Shown in pieces: positions 55,501-62,426 of a stretch of 64,000 nt of DNA. Positions within the stretch are counted from its first letter, which is position 1; every line of letters begins with the position of its first letter. The DNA is from Lysobacterales bacterium. Its GTDB lineage: Bacteria > Pseudomonadota > Gammaproteobacteria > Xanthomonadales > Xanthomonadaceae. Below the pieces are notes generated by a model, which did not search any database, was not told the origin of the DNA, and saw only the letters and a program-made list of their open reading frames with translations. The DNA lies in assembly GCA_016718605.1 (NCBI GenBank), contig JADKCY010000002.1, positions 930,001 through 994,000 on the forward strand, in the 5' to 3' direction. The position numbers were made by a program, and so were the translations under genes.

Positions 55501-58500
55501 ATCACGCTGGCCGAAACAACCTGCATCACACCGTTGCTGTACGGCAGGGTGTCACTGATGACCACCTGTGGCGTGCTGCCTTCCGGCAAGGTGGCGGTGA
55601 CGCGATAGGTCACGGTCTCACCGATCAGCACATCGGGTTGCGCGACGTTGTGTTGCGCCGATCCACTGGCGGCATCGCTGGTCGCGAACACCACTTTCGC
55701 CAACTGCACCTGGGAAATTGCGACCGTTGCACCGTCGCTATGGGTGTGATCGTTCTGCGCGGGCGAGCCCGAACCGGTGCGCTCACCGGTGTCGCTGCCC
55801 GCCGCACCCGGCGTGTTGCTGGTGGTGGGATTGCCCGCCGTACCACTCGCGCCAGGCAAACTGGTCCAGGTCGCGGTCGCTGTGTTGTTGACATTGGTAC
55901 CCGGCGCAACACTCGGCTGCAATGTGCCGCTGTAGGTGATGGTCAACACGCTGCCCGGTGCCATGGAGGCGACAGTCAGACTGACCGTATTGCCCGCACT
56001 GGCATTGGTGACGAGCCCGATCGCCCCGCTGGTTGAGGTCGACACCGAACCGACGTTCAAGACCACAGACGCAGGCAGCACATCGCTCATTGCGACATCG
56101 AATGCGGTGCTGTTGTTGGCACCGCCTGCCGCCGTCAAGGTCACGGTGTAGTTGATCGTGTCACCTGCGTCACCCGCGGTCGGGCTGGCGACCTTGTTGA
56201 CGGTGATGACGGGCTCGACGACGGTCGCGCTCACCGAGTTGGAGGTCCCCAAGGACGTGGTGCCGGTGCCCAAGCGGAAAGTGTTGGCGCGACCATCTCC
56301 GGCATCGTTGCTGCCGGTGGTTGTGTTGTCGACGATGGCATTGAACTCGACCACGACAAACTCGTTGTCATTGTCGTTGTCGGCATTGGTGATATCGCCG
56401 AGGCGGAAACACACGTCTGTACCGGAGGCAAAACTGCCGGGAGGACTACAGGTCAGCGTTGCACTGCCGACTTGCACGGCAGACGCCGCACCCAGATCAA
56501 ACTCTCCCGTGAGCGGCGTGGTCGCCGCCGATGCTGCCGAACCGGAAATATCGGCGATGCCGGCCAAGGTGCTCGAACTCAGTCCTGTGCCGTTGCTGAC
56601 GAAAACCGCGCGTGCGGAGTTGTCATTGAGGAAGGTCAGCCCAACGGGCAGCACATCAAACACTCGCATATCTACGGTCAGACCTTCAGGCACCTGCACC
56701 GCAAGGCGATAGCGCAGAACCTCTCCCACCGCGAGACGCAGTGGCGAATCCGTTGTGTGTGCCTCCGAGCTGGCCACTGCCGACTTGGCGAGGCTGACGC
56801 TGCGTACCGTTGCCGTCGCGGTATCACTGATCGACGGGAAAGTCGGACCTCCGGGCACGGAGGAATACACCGCCGTGACCGTATTGGTAATGACCTGGGT
56901 CGGCGCGACCGTGGCCGCCATCGAACAGGTGTAGGTCACCAGAGCCGTATCCGTGCCATACGGCGCGCCGCCACCTGCCGGGTTGCCATCATTGCCAGCT
57001 AAGGGTGCCGCCAGCAGCAGTCCCGTGGTAAACAAGTCGCCGCTAGAGCCCAATGCAGAGCCATCGCCGTAGGTCACGCCGCCCAGCACGCAACTGGTCA
57101 GCCCTGCAGGCGGTGTGTCCGTCACTCGCACGTCAATGGCGGAATCGCCACCGATGTTCTCGATGGTCACCTGCCAGGTCACGCTGTCACCCGCATCCAC
57201 GCTCGTGACATTGCCATTGACCGGCAAAGTTGCCGCAGGCGGTGCAATCACACCGTTGCCACCCGTGCTCAGCACGCCTTTGGTGATGACCAGCTCGGGC
57301 GCACGCACGTGGATCTGCACGGGCGTGGTCTCGGTTGCCTGCAAGCCCGGTGTGTTGGCGGTCTGCGCGCGGAACAGATTGGTCAGGAACTGGTCGTCGG
57401 CAAAGGGATCATCCGTAACGGTGACATCGACTTCGATCTGGATCACCTCGCCGGTCGTCGACACCACATCCGGCCACTGCACGAACAAGGCGTTTTGGGC
57501 CACGTCCACCGAGATCGACAGAGGCACGAAACCACCGCCCAGCGTATGCGCCGCACCGAGACGAATATCACCGGTACCGAAGGTCGTATCGATGTCGGCC
57601 ACCTTGAACACCGGCAGCGGGAAGTAATCGGAGAACTGGATCAGCCGCGTGTCGCCTGACGGGATGTTCATGGTCAACACATACGTGACAGTGTCACCCG
57701 GTCCGTAGGCAGGCTGTGGGTTCAGGATCGACTTGCTGATCGTCAAGGGAACGATGCCTACCGATGCCGCACTACCCTCGGAACAGGCAGTTGCGCCCTG
57801 CACAGTGTCGTACGCAGACGTAACGGTATTTGGCAAGTCATCCGAGGCACGCACCGGGCCATCGGCAGGATCGGCGTATACCGCTTGGACTTCCGCCTGA
57901 TAGCTGATCGTGATGCTTGTACCCGCAATCAGCGCACCGGTCACCGCTCCGATATCGAAAGTGAGCGTCTGGGTGTAGTTCGGCGCACCATCATTGACGA
58001 CGACCGGCACCACCGCTTGCGCCGGCCCGCCGTTGACACTGACCGTCGCGCCCGCACCGCTGTCGTAAAGCAAGCCGTCGGACAGCACATCAGTGACCAC
58101 CAGATTGGTCACTGAGCCGAAATCAGTCACTTGGCCAGACAGCGTGTAAGTAACGTTGTCGCCAGGGACCACCGAACCCGGTGCCGCCGCCTTCTGCAAG
58201 GAGAAGTGCTCCAGTTCTACCGTGGTCTGCGCGTTGAGCACCGGCAGAACCTGCGGCGCACCCACAACAGGGACATAGGTCGCGGCGGCGCTTGCGGCAT
58301 TCGTCGCGCTCGACCTTCCGCAGTTCGTCTCATCCAGCACGTCGGTGTAGTGCACCGGATAGCTCACCACGATGTCCGTGGCGGATGTGGTGCCCACCGT
58401 GTTGCCACTGCAGGTCACCTGCAGATTTCCGCCAGGAACCACCGTGGAGGGTGTACTGACGATGGCGCATCCCACGCCACCGGTGATGGTGATTGGCCCG

Positions 58501-59189
58501 ACGTACTGCGCATTGGCAGGTAGCGTGTCGCTGAAAGTGATCGGATTGATCGTTGCCGTGTTGGCGATATTTGCAGTCAGGGTGTAGGTCACCGGCCAGC
58601 TCGGGCCCGGCGGCCGCTCGGACTCCGGGGCACTGTCGGTCTTTTCGAACAGCAATACCGTCGGCGTCACCGTTTGCGTCGGGCTGACACCGACAATCGG
58701 GCCATTCGCGCCGGTCGGTGTATCGCCATAGCGATAGACAGGGGTCAGACCGACCGGATAGGGCGTTCCCACCAAGGCGGCAGGCTGGATGGTGAGGCAG
58801 ATTTCTGTGGTCAGTGGCGGATTGCCGGCGACCACCGAGCCCACGGGCAACTCGATGATGCGGAAGCTGCTGCCTGCGGGCCCGGTAACCGACGTACCGG
58901 TGAATGGATCGGTCAACTGATTACCAGGTGCGGCGGGGAAGTTACCGAGACTGATGACGGTCGCTGAGGCGCCGAAAATCTCCGCACTGCCAAAGCTGAG
59001 TTCCGGCGGCAGCACCAGACGCAAATATGGCCCGTAACCCGGTGATCCTGTATTGGTTAGCGTCGTGTCAAAACAGAACGACTCCCCCAAAAAAGACTGA
59101 CTCGGCACACCGGACGTGATCGACGGCGTTTGCGCAAAGGCCAAACCAGCCGCCAACCAAAGCGTGACTCCCACCCACAGATTTCTCAT
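49521..59189 (-). CDS. Giant DUF11 repeat surface protein with C-terminal sorting signal
   Basis: The protein has 3222 residues from the ATG at 59189, preceded by GGGGA; a TTG at 59201 is less likely. A signal peptide (about 1-19, ending AFA) is followed by more than fifteen Ig-like DUF11/isopeptide-D2-type modules. Four longer units begin near 56.8, 55.7, 54.8 and 53.9 kb with phrases such as IGETVTYRVTATLPEG. Six near-identical 134-residue modules lie at the C-terminal side. The end has VIPAFGDTGRGVL, a hydrophobic stretch and RRRLH, like an IPTL/PEP-CTERM-type anchor. No enzyme motif is seen. It is probably an adhesin or surface fibre. Long plus-strand frames here are shadows. Confidence 0.88.
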   Translation of the reverse strand: MRNLWVGVTLWLAAGLAFAQTPSITSGVPSQSFLGESFCFDTTLTNTGSPGYGPYLRLVLPPELSFGSAEIFGASATVISLGNFPAAPGNQLTDPFTGTSVTGPAGSSFRIIELPVGSVVAGNPPLTTEICLTIQPAALVGTPYPVGLTPVYRYGDTPTGANGPIVGVSPTQTVTPTVLLFEKTDSAPESERPPGPSWPVTYTLTANIANTATINPITFSDTLPANAQYVGPITITGGVGCAIVSTPSTVVPGGNLQVTCSGNTVGTTSATDIVVSYPVHYTDVLDETNCGRSSATNAASAAATYVPVVGAPQVLPVLNAQTTVELEHFSLQKAAAPGSVVPGDNVTYTLSGQVTDFGSVTNLVVTDVLSDGLLYDSGAGATVSVNGGPAQAVVPVVVNDGAPNYTQTLTFDIGAVTGALIAGTSITISYQAEVQAVYADPADGPVRASDDLPNTVTSAYDTVQGATACSEGSAASVGIVPLTISKSILNPQPAYGPGDTVTYVLTMNIPSGDTRLIQFSDYFPLPVFKVADIDTTFGTGDIRLGAAHTLGGGFVPLSISVDVAQNALFVQWPDVVSTTGEVIQIEVDVTVTDDPFADDQFLTNLFRAQTANTPGLQATETTPVQIHVRAPELVITKGVLSTGGNGVIAPPAATLPVNGNVTSVDAGDSVTWQVTIENIGGDSAIDVRVTDTPPAGLTSCVLGGVTYGDGSALGSSGDLFTTGLLLAAPLAGNDGNPAGGGAPYGTDTALVTYTCSMAATVAPTQVITNTVTAVYSSVPGGPTFPSISDTATATVRSVSLAKSAVASSEAHTTDSPLRLAVGEVLRYRLAVQVPEGLTVDMRVFDVLPVGLTFLNDNSARAVFVSNGTGLSSSTLAGIADISGSAASAATTPLTGEFDLGAASAVQVGSATLTCSPPGSFASGTDVCFRLGDITNADNDNDNEFVVVEFNAIVDNTTTGSNDAGDGRANTFRLGTGTTSLGTSNSVSATVVEPVITVNKVASPTAGDAGDTINYTVTLTAAGGANNSTAFDVAMSDVLPASVVLNVGSVSTSTSGAIGLVTNASAGNTVSLTVASMAPGSVLTITYSGTLQPSVAPGTNVNNTATATWTSLPGASGTAGNPTTSNTPGAAGSDTGERTGSGSPAQNDHTHSDGATVAISQVQLAKVVFATSDAASGSAQHNVAQPDVLIGETVTYRVTATLPEGSTPQVVISDTLPYSNGVMQVVSASVISVGSNLSPTNASPAPTISDAQLADGINDTVSFDFGATTNTADGVSNGNDQIVVEIVALLRNLPVNVNGDALTNTALVQFGPGLNASANAIVDVVEPQLQIAKSGDVSSGDAGDAVLFTLVVSHASGSRADALDAVLSDVIPANMTYVGGSLTHTGGVAPTSFAEAGGTITALWDSLALGQTSTLQFSVTLDNTVVPGTTETNTADVGWTSLTANGDPNERVYSASDNHGVLITQSGLIKTVFSTSEPSTGTAQFGVEPDLTIGETVTYRFTVTLSEGTTPGAVVFDQLPTGSVALEAVSGSIVATGSNLSGAGLAAAPVLSNTNADAFNDRVTWNLGDVLNAPDGVATAADELVFEVVARVVDVAVNQGGVNDQVNTASLQVGASTVSGTALIDIVEPEVVLTKAVTDPADGFVDAGNTVTVLLTLDHSAASSADAFNLVLADTLPSPGLSWINNATVSSTCAGLVTDSSAAPLIVFSVPTLALATDSCTISYQVLVDTLVNPTQSYTNSAVLEYDSQPVFTAGLTRRQSSSDTASVTVLAPSLVKVTSATSLGDTGTNQFGIGVEDLAIGETVTYTLTAVLPEGTIPNTVITDLMPANPAVGLIEVIGGSVAGVGANISTTLPGTLTLDDFQTADGINDRARFAFGTVTNTPNGVSDAGDRIEITVVGRVIDVAANAAGDVLVNTGQLSYSTGPTLSDTADVDVVEPLIALDKGMTPAGNGTVRIALSLTNTGTAPAYDLAVQDVLIDTLWNLGSIAPVSVPSGFELVQVPAAGQVTVIFRSLPAAPPTNSVEPGETVTATFDVALASLPPATNPVPNSANTSAGSSLPGTDPEERDLPPRNDNATLGFPNLIASKNSVRQIDADSSGNNSPGDTLRYTIVVTNNGAGAASGVVLTDVPDANGALVVGSVTTTQGSITAGNGGGDTSVAVNIGTIAAGASVTVRYDVTIDNPLPVGVTQLVNQGTVNSNELPSVPTDDPDEPGSSDPTVEPVVAAPDMTISKSDGGASTVPGGTVAYTLNYSNVGNQHATGVVLSETVPVHTSFNAGASTAGWSCVPSSAAGSTCSLAVGAVNAGAGGSVTFAVTVVPSVPVAVTQIANTATVADDGSNGVDPTPANNTASDTTPLNATPDLTITKSDGGATTVPGGSVSYALNYSNVGNQDASGVVLTETVPAHSSFNAGASTAGWSCLPDGNAGSTCTLAVGNLAVGASGTATFAVTVVNPLPAGIDQLSNTASVADDGSNGADPTPANNSSSDTTPITAAPDLTLDKDDGGSSSFAGGVISYTLSYANVGNQGATGVLISETVPANVSFNAGASTAGWACVPSAAAGSTCTLGIGALAAGGSGSAVFAVTVDNPLPASVTDIANTASIADDGSNGSDPTPVNNTDSDTTPVGATPDLTIVKTDGGAAGVPGGTVAYTLDYANVGTQGATGVVITETVPTHSSFNAGASTAGWVCTPNGNAGSTCTLAVGALVGGANGSAVFAVTVVDPLPSGVTQIANTASIADDGDNGADPTPANNSSSDDTPINATPDLNIVKTDGGVSTVPGGVVTYTLNYANVGDQDATGVVLTETVPTHSSFNAASSSAGWTCVPSGAAGSICTLSIGNLAAGASGSRNFAVTVVDPLPAGITQIANTASIADDGSNGADPNPSDNSSSDDTPVAATPDLTLQKDDGDARSRAGEVVVYTLSYSNVGDQDATGVVITDTVPANTRFVTAGSSAGWSCANLAPAGTACNLSIGNLAAGASGSVTFAVQIDDPLPAGVTFVTNTASIADDGSNGADPTPADNSDDDSTPVSLLPPVGLKEGVVTDVREGAIEWTMWWFNPNNTANLPVFIYDAIPANSTYRSGTVSCTATGASQCLSATYNAALNRIEVLAIIAPDFGAAPDSRPEALSNEIVIRFTATSVASGTRYNQGLANWDENNDGDPLDDRDDGQDPVVTDDPLTPDPEDPTGVPIQIVRVIPAFGDTGRGVLLLSILLIGGLVLRRRLH
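50100..52511 (-). repeat. Six tandem 402-bp repeats coding for DUF11 modules
   Basis: Six units of about 134 codons start with PDxTIxKxDGG, run through VPGGxVxYTLNYxNVG, FNAGASTAGW and TCTLAVG, and end near DPTPANNxxSDxTP. Starts fall at about 52511, 52110, 51708, 51306, 50904 and 50502. They diverge enough to be distinct but share long identical stretches. Confidence 0.85.
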
Positions 59190-59428
59190 TGTGATCCCCA
59201 AACCAACCCCTCACCCCACGCAGCCGCACAACCTGCGCACGAAAATTTCAACCGCAGAACATCTGCTCAGCGCCCCAAACTATAGCTGAGAAATGTCAAC
59301 CCAAAAGCGTATCGGCGGAAAAGTTCACAACTTGATCGCGGCCTGCATCTTGCACGCAGGGCCACGCGACACCTTGCAGCCGCGCGCAGATTGCGCGATG
59401 TTGAGCGCGCACGACAAAAGGCAATTCC

Positions 59429-60478
59429 ATGAGCATCGACGCCACCGCACTGGCCCATCTCTACCCACTCGACAGTCTGCGCAGCGAGACGCTGACCCAA
59501 TTGGCCGGCGAGGCCTTACCCGCGCACTACCAGCGTGGCGAACTGCTGTTTCGCGCCGGTGACATCGATAGCGACCTGATCTATCTGCTTGAAGGCGAGG
59601 TTCGCGGTGTGTACACCGATGGCCGCGTCAAGGACATTAGCGCCGCCTCGTTGCAAGGACGCTACCCGCTGGGCGAATCCCAGCCACGACGGTTTACCGC
59701 CAGTGTCACCAGTGCGAGCGCCCGCGTGGTGCGACTGGATCGTCGCTACACTGAAAAAGTCATCGCCTGGGACCAGATCAGTCGGCAGGAGAACTTCCGT
59801 CATTTCGACCCCTCACCGGACGGCAACCGCTGGGTGTTCCGCCTGTTGCAAAGTCGCGCTTTCCACAAACTTCCGACCGGCAACATCGAACGGATGTTCC
59901 AGTCATTTGAGGAAATTCCGGTGCGCAGCGGGCAAATCGTCATTCAGGAAGGCCACGAGCCAGACTATTTTTATGTACTCAAAGACGGCGCCGCCTCGGT
60001 CTCGAAAACACTCGATGAAGACGAAGCCGTGGTGGCCTATCTGGTGCGTGGCGACTGCTTCGGCGAAGACGCACTGCTGGCCAACACCAAGCGCAACGCG
60101 ACCGTGCGAATGATGCAGGACGGGCGCCTGATGCGACTGTCACGTCAGGCCTTCGAACAGGTGTTGAAGCCCCCGGTCATCGACTGGATCACACCGGGCC
60201 AGGCCTCACTGCTGGTCAAGGCCGGTGCCGTGCTCATCGATGTCCGCATGCCTGAAGAGTTTTCGCAACGCGCCATCAAGGGTGCCTTGAACCTGCCGCT
60301 GTACCGCCTGCGCGAAGACGCCGCCACCCAGATCGACCGTAAAGCGCGCCTGCTCGTCTACTGCAATACCGGCGAACGCAGCAGCGCCGCCGCCTTCATC
60401 CTCACCCGCCTCGGCTACGAAGTCTTCGCCCTGCAAGGCGGCTTGGCGGGGATGTTGAAACAGTTGGATCAGGGGTAA
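59429..60478 (+). CDS. Double cyclic nucleotide-binding domain protein with rhodanese domain
   Basis: The protein has 349 residues. Two CRP-like cNMP-binding folds (about 5-110 and 145-245) are joined to a C-terminal rhodanese domain (about 255-345). The second fold has an intact phosphate-binding cassette (FGEDALLANTKRNATV). The first has lost most of it (YPLGESQPRRFTASV). The rhodanese domain has its catalytic Cys near 311 in YCNTGERSS. No DNA-binding helix is present, so it is not a CRP-type regulator. It may link cyclic-nucleotide sensing to sulfur transfer or arsenate/phosphatase-like chemistry; this is inference. It diverges from the giant DUF11 gene across 239 bases. Confidence 0.88.
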   Translation: MSIDATALAHLYPLDSLRSETLTQLAGEALPAHYQRGELLFRAGDIDSDLIYLLEGEVRGVYTDGRVKDISAASLQGRYPLGESQPRRFTASVTSASARVVRLDRRYTEKVIAWDQISRQENFRHFDPSPDGNRWVFRLLQSRAFHKLPTGNIERMFQSFEEIPVRSGQIVIQEGHEPDYFYVLKDGAASVSKTLDEDEAVVAYLVRGDCFGEDALLANTKRNATVRMMQDGRLMRLSRQAFEQVLKPPVIDWITPGQASLLVKAGAVLIDVRMPEEFSQRAIKGALNLPLYRLREDAATQIDRKARLLVYCNTGERSSAAAFILTRLGYEVFALQGGLAGMLKQLDQG

Positions 60479-60560
60479 GGACGACGTGGGAGCCCGGTTG
60501 CCGACCCTCTTGCCCAGCAGAGCAAGAGGGTATCTGACACACCAGGGAAGCTCGAAAAAC

Positions 60561-60606
60561 CCGTCATTCCCGCGAAGGCGCACTGCTGTCCGGGGAAAAT
60601 CCAGTC
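60561..60606. repeat. Degenerate REP-like palindromic element
   Basis: ccgtcattcccgcgaaggcg followed by ggggaaaatcca resembles the common GTCATTCCCGCG / CGGGAATCCA intergenic repeat of proteobacteria. It lies next to the RAYT transposase, the enzyme class that mobilises REPs. Confidence 0.55.
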
Positions 60607-60762
60607 AAAAAAGTACCGGTTGAACAGCAACTTGTGCTGCGCGCCTTCGCTTCCGCCTTCGATCTACCTCAGTGTCGGAAGCGGGGCGTTGGAACAATGC
60701 GGCGCGAAGCGCATCGAGCAGCCGGATCATGGGGATGTCGGGCGCGTGTCGCGTAGCAGCAC

Positions 60763-60786
60763 GGGGTCAGGTCTTGTTTTGCCATA
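60763..60786 (-). repeat. Inverted copy of the RAYT-locus repeat (left end)
   Basis: ggggtcaggtcttgttttgc and the four bases after it are the exact reverse complement of the repeat at 61544-61567 and 61766-61789. It sits just outside the transposase stop. Confidence 0.85.
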
Positions 60787-62013
60787 TCACCCTCCCGACG
60801 CCTGCCGTGCGATGCGGCTGATGGTGGCGTAGTGCAAGCCGAAGTGTGCGCCGATCTCGCTCAGCGTGTAGGCGCCGGTGGCGTAGGCGCGGCGGATGGC
60901 TTCATCGCGATGGGCGGCGTCGGCTTCAATCTGTGGCAGCGATGGCGCAAGGCGCTGGCGGCGGGGGACTTCGGCGGATACCGGTTCGGCCATGCCCATC
61001 ACGTTCGCGACAAAATTCTCACCACCCAAAAAGCACTGCGCCTGCACTTCCGGTTCAAAGACGTGACCTACGCCTTCGGCCACGAAGCGCGCAAATGCCG
61101 TGCGTGCGGCGGTTCGCTCGGTGCCGAACAGCGATAGCAGGCGATCAGCAGCAAGCCCCGGAAGAGACTCAGCCTGTCCCATCACGGCCGCATAACTGCT
61201 CCAGCGCCAATCGCCCGCGCTGCCACACAGACCGGCGCGCACCGGGTTGAGCACGATGTAGCGCTGCAGCTCGATGAGGTAGGCATCTTTGTCCACCAAA
61301 ATGGCCTTGTAGCGACCCTGTAGCACATGCCCCACTCGACCGTGGCGACGGTTGAAGCGCTGCGAGTAGCCGCCATTCACCTCGCGCATCCCGCGCGATA
61401 GCGTCGGCTGCTCAGTCTCCACCAGCAGGTGGTAGTGGTTATCCATCAGGCAGTACGCCCAGAGAATCCAGCCAAAGCGATCACAGACTCGCGACAGCCC
61501 GTCGAGAAACCGCTGCCGATCCTCGTCGTCCAGATACAACAAATATGGCAAAACAAGACCTGACCCCGGATTCTTCGAGTTCTTCGAGTAGCCGCCATTC
61601 ACCTCGCGCATCCCGCGCGATAGCGTCGGCTGCTCAGTCTCCACCAGCAGGTGGTAGTGGTTATCCATCAGGCAGTACGCCCAGAGAATCCAGCCAAAGC
61701 GATCACAGACTCGCGACAGCCCGTCGAGAAACCGCTGCCGATCCTCGTCGTCCAGATACAACAAATATGGCAAAACAAGACCTGACCCCGGATTCTTGAC
61801 CCCGGATTCTTCAACAAGACCTGACCCCGGATTCTTCCTCCTGATCAGCACGAAAGCGTGGACGGCGATCGTGTGCTTGATCGCCATGTCCTTGAGAAAC
61901 GCCAAATAGGCTTTGTCATCCGCCTCCGCGTAAAAGCAGGCTTCGCGATGGTTGCTGTGCTGAATCACCTGCGGCGAGCAGCCGGGAAGAGGGCGTCGGC
62001 GCAAGCTGACCAT
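60787..62013 (-). CDS. REP-associated tyrosine transposase (RAYT), chimeric with internal duplication
   Basis: The open frame has 408 residues. Residues 1-57 (HSNHREACFYAEADDKAYLAF-type) match the start of one Y1 transposase subgroup. They break off before its His-rich motif and run into KNPGSGLV repeats encoded by the locus repeat DNA. The rest matches the second half of another subgroup: LDDEDRQRFLDGLSRVCDRF, the metal-binding AYCLMDNHYHLLVE, YIVLNP and a C-terminal HTH-like region (TLSEIGAHFGLHYATISRIA). The HYH block occurs twice owing to a 222-bp in-frame duplication. The normal N-terminal part of the second subgroup is missing. The frame is intact, but the product is probably inactive. 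Confidence 0.75.
   Translation of the reverse strand: MVSLRRRPLPGCSPQVIQHSNHREACFYAEADDKAYLAFLKDMAIKHTIAVHAFVLIRRKNPGSGLVEESGVKNPGSGLVLPYLLYLDDEDRQRFLDGLSRVCDRFGWILWAYCLMDNHYHLLVETEQPTLSRGMREVNGGYSKNSKNPGSGLVLPYLLYLDDEDRQRFLDGLSRVCDRFGWILWAYCLMDNHYHLLVETEQPTLSRGMREVNGGYSQRFNRRHGRVGHVLQGRYKAILVDKDAYLIELQRYIVLNPVRAGLCGSAGDWRWSSYAAVMGQAESLPGLAADRLLSLFGTERTAARTAFARFVAEGVGHVFEPEVQAQCFLGGENFVANVMGMAEPVSAEVPRRQRLAPSLPQIEADAAHRDEAIRRAYATGAYTLSEIGAHFGLHYATISRIARQASGG
61363..61797 (-). repeat. 222-bp in-frame tandem duplication inside the transposase gene
   Basis: Bases 61363-61575 recur at 61585-61797 with no difference that I can see, separated by the 9 bases cgagttctt. The period is 222, or 74 codons, so the frame is kept. 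Each copy ends in the locus repeat. Confidence 0.92.
61544..61836 (+). repeat. Direct copies of the RAYT-locus repeat inside the coding region
   Basis: The core aagacctgaccccggattc is present at about 61555, 61777 and 61817, with a shortened gaccccggattcttc at 61798. The first two copies carry the full left part starting tatggcaaaacaagacc. On the coding strand they read NPGSGLV(LPY). Confidence 0.88.
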
Positions 62014-62105
62014 AAAGGGCGTGCTTGAAACCCGGGCCGAATCTTGCCCGCGTGTCGCAAGAAATCAATGACTCTGACCGCATTGATCCGAATTCAATCG
62101 TCACC

Positions 62106-62426
62106 TCATTCGAAATAGCTCTCTCCCGAATCAAAGAAGAAATCGTACTTCTTAGACATCCCACGCAAAATTGGATCAACGTCAACCGCCAGCGCCAAAG
62201 CTTGAAGTGTATCCGCCCCATACGCTAAATAGTCAGACTCTCCAAGTCCGAGAAAGACAACTCGGCAACATGCAGTTCCGCTGTCAATAGCAAAGGAGAC
62301 ATCCGCCGCAGTAACCAAGTGTGGTGAATAAATCTGAACGGCAAATCGTTGCCGCTCACACTTGCCCTTTAGAGAAAACAAGAGTTCTCTCTCTGCAACA
62401 ACAAAAGACTCAACCTCGCGCATCAT
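62106..62426 (-). CDS. Small hypothetical protein, probable Rhs immunity protein
   Basis: From an ATG at 62426 that overlaps the Rhs stop as ATGA, the protein has 106 residues; an ATG at 62441 inside the Rhs end is an alternative. It starts MMREVESFVVAERELLF and has beta-strand-like stretches, then a helix GADTLQALALAVDV followed by DPILRG and a tail FDSGESYFE. The strand-rich N-terminal half followed by an LQAL-type helix is common in small proteins next to polymorphic toxins. I do not recognise a named family with certainty. Position directly after an Rhs tip and lower GC than its neighbours support an immunity role, which is inferred. Confidence 0.65.
   Translation of the reverse strand: MMREVESFVVAERELLFSLKGKCERQRFAVQIYSPHLVTAADVSFAIDSGTACCRVVFLGLGESDYLAYGADTLQALALAVDVDPILRGMSKKYDFFFDSGESYFE

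Larger units (their letters stand above)
60479..60786. other. Intergenic region with REP-like sequence, no gene
   Basis: No coding sequence is supported in these 308 bases. It holds a degenerate REP-like palindrome at 60561-60606 and, at its right end, an inverted copy of the repeat that marks the transposase locus. The rest shows nothing recognisable. Confidence 0.6.

Noticed and set aside
49990..58967. Many long plus-strand open frames (up to 394 residues at 51168-52352) opposite the giant DUF11 gene
   Set aside because: They are antisense shadows of a high-GC repetitive gene, have Arg/Gly/Val-rich low-information translations, and recur with the same period as the repeats.
59255..59300. 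TTGACA and TATAGT on the minus strand as a promoter for the giant gene
   Set aside because: The two boxes are only 9 bases apart, too close for a sigma-70 promoter; TATAGT alone lacks a matching -35.
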